DNA of 64,000 nt from Bradyrhizobium sp. AUGA SZCCT0283 (GTDB taxonomy: Bacteria; Pseudomonadota; Alphaproteobacteria; Rhizobiales; Xanthobacteraceae). Position 1 is the first letter of the stretch. Each line of letters begins with the position of its first letter. Positions 9,742 to 17,492 of this stretch are shown in pieces. Where the stretch lies: NCBI RefSeq assembly GCF_018130385.1, contig NZ_JAFCLU010000006.1, positions 124,001 through 188,000 of the forward strand, in the 5' to 3' direction. A program made the translations under genes and the position numbers. The notes beneath the pieces were generated by a model that saw nothing but the letters and a program-made list of their open reading frames with translations, had not been told where the DNA came from and did no database searches.

Positions 9742-11283
9742 TCATTCCAGCCAGGTGTCCGAGACGTCGATGACCCCATGATAGATTTTTGGCAGGCCCT
9801 TCAGCCTGGACGTCGCGATCGCGTAATAGGTGTTCTGGAAGGTCCAGAACCAGATCGCCTCCTTGTTGATGATGCGGCTGATCGCGCAATAATCTTCGGT
9901 CCGCTTTTCCGGATCGGCCGTGACCCGCGCGTGGTCGAGCAGTTTGTCGAGTTCGGGATTGGAATAATTGGCGAGCGCCACCGGGCTGCCGGTGCGGAAG
10001 TTGGCGTACATCTGGGGATCGGGATCGGCGAGATCGACGATCCGCCACCCTATCACCTGAAACTGGCGCATGAAGGCGCGTGGCGGGAACGAGGCCTGAT
10101 CGATCTGCTCGATCTCCGCATTGGCGCCCGCCCGTTTCCAGAACTGCTGCAGCACCTGACCGATGGTGCGGCCGCGCGGCGTCGCGGTGACCACCAGCTT
10201 GAACTCGACCGGCTTGCCATAGTCCTTGATCAGCGCCTTTGCTTTCTCAACGTCTTCAGGAAGCGCACCGTCGTCCTTGCACTTGACCCAGGAACCGTCG
10301 CCATAGGGGTTGCTGGCGGGTCGCGCGAGGCCATTGGTGATCGCCTGCGACATCTTCTTGCGGTCGAGTGCCATCACCAATGCCTGGCGCACGCGGACAT
10401 CATCGAACGGTGCGACCTTGGTGTTGATGGCGTAAACCTGCGCGCCGGAGCCGGCGTAGGTGTGCACCTTCATCTTGGGATCTTTTTGAGCGCGCGCGAT
10501 GTTATCGGCGCTGTATTCGTCGTCCCAGACGATATCGGCCTCACCGGATTGCAGGCTGGCGAAACGCGACTGCGCGTCCGGCAACGGCTTCAACACGATG
10601 CGGTCGAGATAGGGACGGCCCTTGTTCCAGTAATCCGGATTCTTTTCCAAAACCATGCGGTCGCCCGCGGTCCAGGACTTCAGAATAAAGGGACCGGTGC
10701 CGACCGGGTTGCGGTTGTAGTCGTCGCCCTTGGTCTTCCACGCCGTCGGCGAGTGAACAACATTGTTTGAACTCTGAATGGTCATCAGTGCAGGCTGGTT
10801 GACCTGCGGATCATTCAGATTGTAGACCACTGTCAGCTCATCGGGCGCCTGCACGTTGTTGACATAGGCGATGTAAAACGCGCATCGGCATTTGTTGGCA
10901 GGGTCTTTCTGCCGATCGAAATTTTCCTTGACCGCTTGCGCATTGAAAGGCGTGCCGTCGTGAAACTTGACGCCAGGCCTGAGCTTGAATGTCCAGGTCT
11001 TGTAGTCATCCGAATGCGTCCAGGACAGCGCCAGCTTCGGTACCGGCTTGCCGTTGTCGTCGAGCGCGACGAGCGTGTCGAAGATCGCTGCGGCCGCGGT
11101 TTCCACCGCCGTGTCGTACACACCGACCTTTAGTGGATCGAAGCCGGGGATATCGACTTCGAGGCCGACGGTGATGCTGCCGCCCGCTTTCTGTGCGTTG
11201 GCAGGCATTGCCGACGACGCAACGCCAAATCCCGCCACAAGAAATATTCGCGCGAGCGCGCTCGAACGGATCGCCGCTTTCAT
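9742..11283 (-). CDS. Peptide-type ABC transporter substrate-binding protein (family 5)
   Basis: A 513-residue periplasmic binding protein. The signal peptide runs from MKAAIRSSALARIF to MPANAQ (about residue 31). The body has family-5 landmarks: LRPGVKFHDGTPFNAQAVKE, NPVGTGPFILKSW, MVLEKNPDYWNKGRPYLD and YGKPVEFKLVV. Such proteins carry oligopeptides, but also opines, nickel, heme or other cations, so the ligand is not fixed; neighbouring CaiB and alcohol dehydrogenase genes hint at a small acid or alcohol. The start at 11283 is set by GGAGGGAACATCG just upstream; an in-frame extension to 11409 lacks such a site. First transporter gene of the operon. Confidence 0.92.
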   Translation of the reverse strand: MKAAIRSSALARIFLVAGFGVASSAMPANAQKAGGSITVGLEVDIPGFDPLKVGVYDTAVETAAAAIFDTLVALDDNGKPVPKLALSWTHSDDYKTWTFKLRPGVKFHDGTPFNAQAVKENFDRQKDPANKCRCAFYIAYVNNVQAPDELTVVYNLNDPQVNQPALMTIQSSNNVVHSPTAWKTKGDDYNRNPVGTGPFILKSWTAGDRMVLEKNPDYWNKGRPYLDRIVLKPLPDAQSRFASLQSGEADIVWDDEYSADNIARAQKDPKMKVHTYAGSGAQVYAINTKVAPFDDVRVRQALVMALDRKKMSQAITNGLARPASNPYGDGSWVKCKDDGALPEDVEKAKALIKDYGKPVEFKLVVTATPRGRTIGQVLQQFWKRAGANAEIEQIDQASFPPRAFMRQFQVIGWRIVDLADPDPQMYANFRTGSPVALANYSNPELDKLLDHARVTADPEKRTEDYCAISRIINKEAIWFWTFQNTYYAIATSRLKGLPKIYHGVIDVSDTWLE

Positions 11284-11432
11284 CGATGTTCCCTCCGCTG
11301 TGTCATCCGTCCGGTATTCCGGATCATGATCGCTGCGGTAAGATTGTCTGGAATCGTCGTCGCGGGCAAGGCCGTTCGCAACCCGCGGATGAAAACGCCG
11401 CAGGTTCATGTTTCGCTGTGCGGACCGCGCTG

Positions 11433-12622
11433 TCAGCCGCGCGCGGTGACCTGCGCCTTTTCGGCAAAGGCTGCGATCTCATCCTCCGACAGCCCGGTCT
11501 CCTTCAGGTAGGCACGCGTATGCTCGCCGAGCGTCGACATGCGCCGCGCTGCCGAAACTGCGGCGCCCGACATGCGGAACGGCAGATTGAGCACCTTGAA
11601 GGTGCCGCCGCCGTCCTCGACCTCGGCCAATGCACCGCGATGGGCAATCTGGGGATCGCGCAGCGCCTCGGCGACGGTGCGGTAGGCCGATGAGGGAACG
11701 CCGTGCGCGTTGAGCGCCGCGAGGCATTGTTCGGTCGTCACGGCACGCGACCACGCCTCCACGCCTTCCATCAGGCTCGCCCAGTTTTCCCGCCGATCGG
11801 AATATTTCGCAAAGCGCGGATCGGTCACCCACTCCGGGTGACCGATCACCTGCATCAGGCTCTGGAAGGTTTTCTCGCTGGCGATCGCCATCATCACGTA
11901 GCCGTCCGTCGTCTCGGCCGCTGCGTCGGCTTCACTTCGAATTGCGACCATTGCAGTTCGTTCAGCGTCAGGCTCAGCATGGATTCCAGCATCGAGACAT
12001 CGATATGCTGGCCCTGCCCGGTTGTCTTGCGCTGATACAGCGCCGCCGAGATGGCGCCGAACGCATAGACACCGGTCAGCACGTCAGCGTGGTAGATGCC
12101 GCAATAGTCCGGCCGGCTTCGTCCCGGCTGGTAAGCCAGATGCGCCATCTCATAGCCCGAGGCCGCGTGAATCACCGGCGCATAGGCCGGCAGCTCGGCC
12201 GACGGCCCGGTCTGGCCGTATCCCGAGATCGAGCAATAGATCAGCTTCGGGTTGACCTCATGCAGCGAGGCATAATCAAGCTTCAATCGCCGCATCACGC
12301 CCGGACGGAAATTCTCCACCAGCACGTCCGCGGTCGCGACCAGCCGGCGGACCGCCTCCGATCCCTCAGGCGACTTCAAATCCAGGACCAGGCTGTTCTT
12401 GCCGACATTGAGCTGGCCGAAGGCGGTCGAGCAATTATTCCGCACCGGCGGGCGGGTCCGCATCGTCTCGCCCTCCTCGGTCTCGACCTTGATAACCTCC
12501 GCTCCCATATCGGCGAGCATTCGTGTACAATGGGGTCCGGCAATCGTGGTCGAGAAATCGAGGACCCGCAGGCCTGCGAAGCTGCCTGTCAAATTCCTCT
12601 GATCATTGCCGGCTATGGTCAT
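11433..12622 (-). pseudogene. CaiB/BaiF-type CoA transferase, interrupted by a frameshift/small deletion
   Basis: Family III CoA transferases move CoA between carboxylic acids. The N-terminal two thirds (12622 to about 11920) read LRVLDFSTTIAGPHCTRMLA, EVIKVE, LDLKSPEG, ADVLVENFRPGVMRRL (catalytic Asp region) and ISGYGQTGP, then lose frame after QFEVKPTQRP. The other frame resumes with AETTDGYVMMAIASEKTF and runs to the normal C-terminus at 11433. Family members usually have a short RPxFGP-like segment here, so more than one base may be missing; the flanks share GCCG, consistent with a deletion between direct repeats, or with an assembly error. Start at 12622 has GGAGCTTCACGT before it. It lies 149 bases upstream of the ABC binding protein. 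Confidence 0.82.
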
Positions 12623-12715
12623 TACGTGAAGCTCCTTCGGCCTTTTGCGGCCATTCGTTTCGGTTAGCGGCCGTGACCCTAAATTGTGCAGCGTCGACAG
12701 GGAAGTAGTTCGCCA

Positions 12716-12740
12716 GGAACGCTGGCCCGCAGCGTGCGTT
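12716..12740 (+). promoter_or_regulatory. EcfG-type general-stress promoter for glgA
   Basis: GGAAC at 12716-12720 and CGTT at 12737-12740 are separated by exactly 16 bases, matching the alphaproteobacterial EcfG consensus GGAAC-N16/17-CGTT. Transcription would start near 12747 and give a leader of about 60 bases before the glgA start at 12809. A TATAAT-like stretch follows at 12740-12745 and might also serve a housekeeping promoter. Confidence 0.65.
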
Positions 12741-12808
12741 ATAATGGGTAAGGAAATTGGACCCATTCTTGCATCGATTGTCAGAGCGGCTGAACGAGGA
12801 CATTTGCC

Positions 12809-14236
12809 TTGAAGGTCTTGTTCGTCACCACTGAAATGGATGACTTCGTCCGGGTGGGCGGGCTCGCTGCCGTTTCCGCCGCCCTGCCCCGGGCGCTGCG
12901 CCGCTGGAGTGACGTCCGGATCATGCTGCCCGGTTATCGGGATATCGTCGAACAGTTCACCCACATTGAAATCGTTGGGGAATGCCCCGCTCTCGCAGAG
13001 ATGCCGGCCTGCTCGCTCGGGCGGGCAGCGACCAAGGATGGTCTGCCGGTTTACGTCCTGCTCTGCCCGCAGCTTTACGACCGGCCGGGCAATCCCTATG
13101 GCGACGAATCGGGGCGCGACTGGCCGGACAACGACGTCAGGTTCGGCCGCTTCGCATCCGCCGCCGCCGAACTTGCCGCGGGCACCCTGGACAAGAATTG
13201 GGCAGCAGACCTGATCCATGCCAACGACTGGCAGGCCGCGCTGGCGCCGGCCTATCTGGCATGGCGAGGCTCAAAGGTCCCCTCGATCCTGACCATCCAC
13301 AACCTCGCCTATCAGGGGCTGTTCCCGCCGGACTCGCTGCGCCGGATCGGGGCGCCCGAAAGCTCCTTCCATATCGACGGACTTGAGTTCTACGACCATG
13401 TGTCGTTCCTCAAGGGCGGCCTCGTCTACGCCTCGCATTTGACCACCGTCAGCGCCACCTATGCGAAGGAGATCACGACGCGCGAGCTCGGCTGCGGGCT
13501 CGAAGGCCTGCTGCAGCGCCGCTCGGACGCCGCGCAACTGACCGGCATCTTGAACGGCATCGACGAAAGCTGGGATCCCAGCGCCTGCGCGCATCTGGCG
13601 CAGACCTTCGCCCCCGGCGACTGGGAAGGCAAGCAGGCGAATGCCGACTACGTCCGCAAGCAGTTTGGCCTGGCGCTGTCGCGCGGTCCGCTGTTCGGGC
13701 TTGTCGCCCGCCTGGTGCACCAGAAGGGCGTCGATCTCGTCCTGTCTGCCGCCGACGAAATCATCGAGGCGGGTGGACAGATCGTGGTGACCGGCAGCGG
13801 CGAGGCCCAGATCGAACAGGCGCTGGTCAAGGCGCACCGCCGCAGGCCGGATGCGATCGGCGTCGTCATCGGCTTCAACGACGCCCAGGCGCGGCGGATT
13901 TTTGCCGGCAGCGATTTCACGCTGATGCCGTCGCGGTTCGAACCGTGCGGGCTGAGCCAGATGTATGCGCAACGATTCGGATCGCTGCCAATCGGCCACC
14001 AGACCGGCGGACTGGCGGAAACCATCAAGGACGGCGAGACCGGATTCCTGTTTTCGCAACCATCGGCGGAATCTTTCCTCGGCGGCGTCAGGCGCGCGTT
14101 CGATGCGTTCCGCGCCAAGGACCGCCTCGACGCGATGCGGCGCAGCGCGATGGCACGATCGTTTAGCTGGGATCTGTCGGCCGCCTGTTACAGCGCGCTG
14201 TATCGCAAGACGATCGCGCCTTCCATCATCGCGTGA
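12809..14236 (+). CDS. glgA: Glycogen synthase (ADP-glucose type, GT5)
   Basis: A 475-residue GT5 enzyme that extends alpha-1,4-glucan from ADP-glucose in the cytoplasm. GT5 landmarks are all present: LIHANDWQAAL, TIHNLAYQGLFP, LTTVSATYAKEI, GILNGIDESWDP, RLVHQKGVDLVL near residue 305, and MPSRFEPCGLSQMYAQRFGS with TGGLAETI near residue 375. The N-terminal nucleotide-sugar motif is unusual: the canonical KTGGLADV reads RVGGLAAV, so Lys15 is Arg and the conserved Asp is Ala. No glgB, glgC or glgP is adjacent, which is unlike the usual glycogen operon; an EcfG-type promoter lies upstream. Probably a second, stress-induced synthase. Confidence 0.88.
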   Translation: MKVLFVTTEMDDFVRVGGLAAVSAALPRALRRWSDVRIMLPGYRDIVEQFTHIEIVGECPALAEMPACSLGRAATKDGLPVYVLLCPQLYDRPGNPYGDESGRDWPDNDVRFGRFASAAAELAAGTLDKNWAADLIHANDWQAALAPAYLAWRGSKVPSILTIHNLAYQGLFPPDSLRRIGAPESSFHIDGLEFYDHVSFLKGGLVYASHLTTVSATYAKEITTRELGCGLEGLLQRRSDAAQLTGILNGIDESWDPSACAHLAQTFAPGDWEGKQANADYVRKQFGLALSRGPLFGLVARLVHQKGVDLVLSAADEIIEAGGQIVVTGSGEAQIEQALVKAHRRRPDAIGVVIGFNDAQARRIFAGSDFTLMPSRFEPCGLSQMYAQRFGSLPIGHQTGGLAETIKDGETGFLFSQPSAESFLGGVRRAFDAFRAKDRLDAMRRSAMARSFSWDLSAACYSALYRKTIAPSIIA

Positions 14237-14242
14237 TTCCGA

Positions 14243-15403
14243 TTATGCCGCCGCTTCCGGCATCACTTCCATCTGCTCGTGCAGGACGACGCCGGAGAGC
14301 GGGTCGAACTCACCGACCCAGGGCTTCTTTTCGAGCACCGCCTTGGTGTGGCGGTAGCCGGCATCCCACCGCTGCATGATCCCGGACGGGCTGAAATCGA
14401 TATCCTTGGTGTGGTCCTCGCGGCTGAGCTGCGGGGCGAGCAGCCGCACGACATGCATCCGGGTCGGGCAACCATAACCGGCGAGCTCCCTCACCGCTTC
14501 GCTGTTGCGCTCAGACTCCGGCAGGCGCGCCGCAAGCTGGTTGATGACATGGCGCAGGCGATGCGCCTGCTGCTGCCGCGCGATGTGGCTGGCGATCCGG
14601 CTCGAATACTGCACGTCCTTGTGGCGGTTCAGCACCTCCGCCATCGTGGTCGGCTCGGCGCCGGAGGGATTCCACAGATGCACGGCAAAGATCAGCGAGT
14701 TCTTGCGCGGATTGTCGTCGAACACGGCCTCTGTCGGCGTGTTCGACAGGATGCCGCCATCCCAATAGAGCTCGCCGTCGATGCGCACCGCCGGGAAGGC
14801 CGGCGGCAGCGCGCCCGACGCCATGATGTGCCTGACGCCGAGTTCGCCATCGCGGCTGTCGAAATAGCGCATCTGGCCGGTGCGGACATGGGCGGCGCCG
14901 ACCGTCAGGCGCGGCGTGCATTGATTAACCAGATTGAAATCGACCAGCTCCGTCAGCGTCCGTTCCAGCGGCGAGGTCGAGTAATAGCCGGCCTGATCCG
15001 CACCCAACGGATAGCTGTCGCCGGCATGGGCCAGCGGGTTGGGTCGGAAGAAGCCAGGAATTCCGTTGGTCACCGTCGACCAGTAAGAAAGCTTTTCATT
15101 GAAGCCCGGAAAGATGTCGCGAAAACTCCAGACCGGATTCTGCTCCATCCTCTTCCAGAATTCACGCAGCCGCGACAGCCGGTTCTGCGGCGCATTGCCG
15201 GCGATCAGGCTGGCGTTGATGGCGCCGATCGAGGTGCCGATGATCCAGTCCGGCTCGATCCCGGCCTCATGCAGCGCCTGATAGACGCCGGCCTGATAGG
15301 AGCCGAGCGCGCCGCCGCCTTGCAGCACCAGAACGACCTGCCCGGGCTCGGATTTGGCCTGCGACCTGTTCGGCGAAAAACCGATGTCCTGAACATCTTT
15401 CAT
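14243..15403 (-). CDS. Patatin-like phospholipase with C-terminal DUF3734-type domain
   Basis: A 386-residue lipid acyl hydrolase. The oxyanion hole is VLQGGGALGSYQAGVY (about 27-42), the nucleophile motif is IGTSIGAINASLIAGN (G-x-S-x-G, about 58-73), and the catalytic Asp is in ELYWDGGILSNTP (about 216). The remaining C-terminal third (IARQQQAHRLRHVINQL, then THTKDIDFSP and HTKAVLEKKPW equivalents) fits the extension found with many rhizobial patatins. It likely cleaves membrane phospholipids or acts on PHB-granule lipids; the next gene upstream on the same strand is a 3-hydroxybutyrate dehydrogenase 27 bases away, suggesting a common transcript. Start at 15403 follows GGGAGCGTGAC. Confidence 0.88.
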   Translation of the reverse strand: MKDVQDIGFSPNRSQAKSEPGQVVLVLQGGGALGSYQAGVYQALHEAGIEPDWIIGTSIGAINASLIAGNAPQNRLSRLREFWKRMEQNPVWSFRDIFPGFNEKLSYWSTVTNGIPGFFRPNPLAHAGDSYPLGADQAGYYSTSPLERTLTELVDFNLVNQCTPRLTVGAAHVRTGQMRYFDSRDGELGVRHIMASGALPPAFPAVRIDGELYWDGGILSNTPTEAVFDDNPRKNSLIFAVHLWNPSGAEPTTMAEVLNRHKDVQYSSRIASHIARQQQAHRLRHVINQLAARLPESERNSEAVRELAGYGCPTRMHVVRLLAPQLSREDHTKDIDFSPSGIMQRWDAGYRHTKAVLEKKPWVGEFDPLSGVVLHEQMEVMPEAAA

Positions 15404-15430
15404 GTCACGCTCCCTTGGATATTCGTGGCG

Positions 15431-16255
15431 CTAGTGCGCAGTCCAACCGCCATCGACCGGCAAGGCCGTGCCCGTGATCGATGCCGCCGCGTCGCTGGCG
15501 AGAAAGACCGTCAGCGCGCCCAATTCCTCGACGCTCGCAAAATGTTTGTTGGGCTGCTGCGCCAGCAACACGTCGTGGATGACTTTCTCGCGGGAAATGC
15601 CGTGTGCCTTGGCCTGGCTGTCGATCTGCGCCTCGACCAGCGGCGTATAGACGTAACCCGGGCAGATCGCATTGCAGGTGATGCCGTCTTCCGCAGTCTC
15701 CAGCGCAGCCACTTTCGTCAGGCCGACGATGCCGTGCTTGGCCGCAACATAGGCCGCCTTGAAAGGCGATCCGACCAATCCGTGCGCGGAGGCGATGTTG
15801 ATGATCCGTCCGAACCTGTTCTGGCGCATCGCCGGCAGCGCCAGCCGCGTGGTGTGAAACGCCGACGACAGGTTGATTGACAGGATCGCGTCCCACTTCT
15901 CGACCGGAAACTGCTCGAGCGGCGCGACATGCTGGATGCCGGCATTGTTGACAAGAATATCCAACCGCCCGTGACTGGCGACGGTAGCCGCGATCATCTC
16001 GGCGATCGCCTCCGGGCTCGTCATGTCGGCCGCGGAATAACTGACCTCGACGCCGAAATCGGCGGCCAACTGGTCTTTGGTCCGGGCGATCTCGGCCGCG
16101 ACGCCAAGGCCGTTCAGCACCACCGCCGAGCCGGCTTCCGCCAGCGCGCGGGCAATCCCGAGCCCGATGCCGCTGGTCGAACCCGTGACCAGCGAGACCT
16201 TGCCGGCCAGCGGCCGTGCCGCCGCCACACCTTGCGTCTTGAGCTGGATATTCAT
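15431..16255 (-). CDS. bdhA: 3-Hydroxybutyrate dehydrogenase (SDR family)
   Basis: A 274-residue short-chain dehydrogenase. The NAD motif is SLVTGSTSGIGLGIA near residue 20, the NNAG motif is LDILVNNAGIQH, and the catalytic tetrad residues are in INIASAHGLVGS and YVAAKHGIVG (Y-x3-K). The segment ICPGYVYTPLVEAQI followed by HDVLLAQQPNKHF is characteristic of BdhA rather than of FabG-type reductases. It interconverts 3-hydroxybutyrate and acetoacetate in PHB mobilisation. Start taken at the ATG at 16255, 18 codons inside a longer frame. It is divergent from a LysR regulator with a dyad site between them, which suggests control by that regulator. Confidence 0.87.
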   Translation of the reverse strand: MNIQLKTQGVAAARPLAGKVSLVTGSTSGIGLGIARALAEAGSAVVLNGLGVAAEIARTKDQLAADFGVEVSYSAADMTSPEAIAEMIAATVASHGRLDILVNNAGIQHVAPLEQFPVEKWDAILSINLSSAFHTTRLALPAMRQNRFGRIINIASAHGLVGSPFKAAYVAAKHGIVGLTKVAALETAEDGITCNAICPGYVYTPLVEAQIDSQAKAHGISREKVIHDVLLAQQPNKHFASVEELGALTVFLASDAAASITGTALPVDGGWTAH

Positions 16256-16355
16256 GGCCGTCCTTTCGTATGTGGATTCAGCACCTTCCGCTGACCATCT
16301 CGGCCCCACCCTGCCCGGCTGTCCTCATTCAAGGAAATGCCGTTTGGCTTCCAAA

Positions 16356-16376
16356 ACCATAGGCCGGCGCTATGGT
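16356..16376. promoter_or_regulatory. Candidate LysR operator (T-N11-A dyad) between bdhA and the LysR gene
   Basis: A perfect 7-base inverted repeat, ACCATAG and CTATGGT, separated by 7 bases (gccggcg), contains a T-N11-A core. It lies in the roughly 185-base gap between two divergent genes, about 65 bases upstream of the chosen LysR start, which is the classical position of a LysR recognition site controlling both directions. Confidence 0.6.
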
Positions 16377-16440
16377 GGTTATGGTGTCATCGCCGGGCGC
16401 GATCGGTTACGGTGCGATCAAGACAGACCAGGACACGACC

Positions 16441-17343
16441 ATGGAGATGCATCAGGTTCGCTACTTCCTTGCGGTGGCGCGTGTACTCAACTTCACGCGC
16501 GCCGCCGACGAGTGCAACGTCACGCAGCCGTCGCTGACGCGGGCCATCAAGCAACTGGAAGCCGAACTCGGAGGCGACCTGTTTCGCCGCGAGCGCCCCG
16601 CTGCGCAATTGACCGAACTCGGCCAGCGCATGCATCCGCTGCTCAAGCAGTGCTACGAGGCGGCGACCGGCGCGCGCGAACTTGCCTCATCCTTCAAGAG
16701 CGGCGAAGTCGGCGCGCTCCGGATTGCGTTGACCCATTCCGTCGATCTATCGCTGCTGATTCCGCATCTCGACCAGATCAAGCGGCTGTTCAACCGCCTG
16801 GAGTTCCGTTTTCTGCGTGGCAACGCCCGCGAAGTCGCGGAATTTCTGAAGAAGGGCGAAGCCGAGCTCGGCATTGCCGCCGAAATCAGCGAGGAGTGGG
16901 ACCGGCTCGACACCTGGCCGCTGTTCACGGAAAACTTTCAGCTCGTCGTCAACAAGAACCACCCGCTGGCGACGCGTGACAAAATCGAATTCAGCGACCT
17001 TCGCGCCGAGCAATTGCTGTCGCGGAACTACTGTGAGCATGGCGCGCGGGTGAACAGCTCGCTTCGCGAACATGGGCTCGACGTCGATCGCAGCCACGAG
17101 ATCGCCTCCGAACGCGATTTGATCGAGCTGCTGGAAGCCGATATCGGCGTCGCGGTGGTGCCCGATACCGCGTCGATTCCGCCGACGCTGAAGCGCGCCA
17201 CCGTCGAAGGGCTGGACGCACGGCGGACCGTGAACCTCTATGGCGTTGCCGGGCGTGAACGGACGGCCGTGGCGTCCGCCGTGATGCGGATGCTGCGCGG
17301 CGCCGACTGGAAGCAAGTCGTCGGTAAGTCAGCAGGCGCCTGA
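16441..17343 (+). CDS. LysR-family transcriptional regulator
   Basis: A 300-residue regulator. Residues 1-60 form the winged helix-turn-helix (MHQVRYFLAVARVLNFTRAA, then CNVTQPSLTRAIKQLEAELG and LFRRERP). The rest is a substrate-binding-type effector domain with GALRIALTHSVDLSLL and LLEADIGVAVVPDTA. The group resembles the subfamily that begins MEMHQVRYFLAV, often called oxidative-stress or hydrogen-peroxide-like regulators, but the two redox Cys of OxyR are absent (only one Cys lies near DECNV and one at NYCEHG). I used the ATG at 16441 because the upstream in-frame ATG at 16372 lies inside the operator dyad. Likely controls the divergent dehydrogenase. Confidence 0.88.
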   Translation: MEMHQVRYFLAVARVLNFTRAADECNVTQPSLTRAIKQLEAELGGDLFRRERPAAQLTELGQRMHPLLKQCYEAATGARELASSFKSGEVGALRIALTHSVDLSLLIPHLDQIKRLFNRLEFRFLRGNAREVAEFLKKGEAELGIAAEISEEWDRLDTWPLFTENFQLVVNKNHPLATRDKIEFSDLRAEQLLSRNYCEHGARVNSSLREHGLDVDRSHEIASERDLIELLEADIGVAVVPDTASIPPTLKRATVEGLDARRTVNLYGVAGRERTAVASAVMRMLRGADWKQVVGKSAGA

Positions 17344-17492
17344 GGGTTGTTAGCCGACTCGTCACAGGCTGAAATGTCCGCCTTGCGGCCGAAAGCTGAC
17401 GTCAGCCATAGCACGCCCACACAGGCGGCTCGACGTGGAGGGAACTCCAGAAAGCTGCGTTTGAACTACACCGATCCTAAAAGGTAAAGGGA

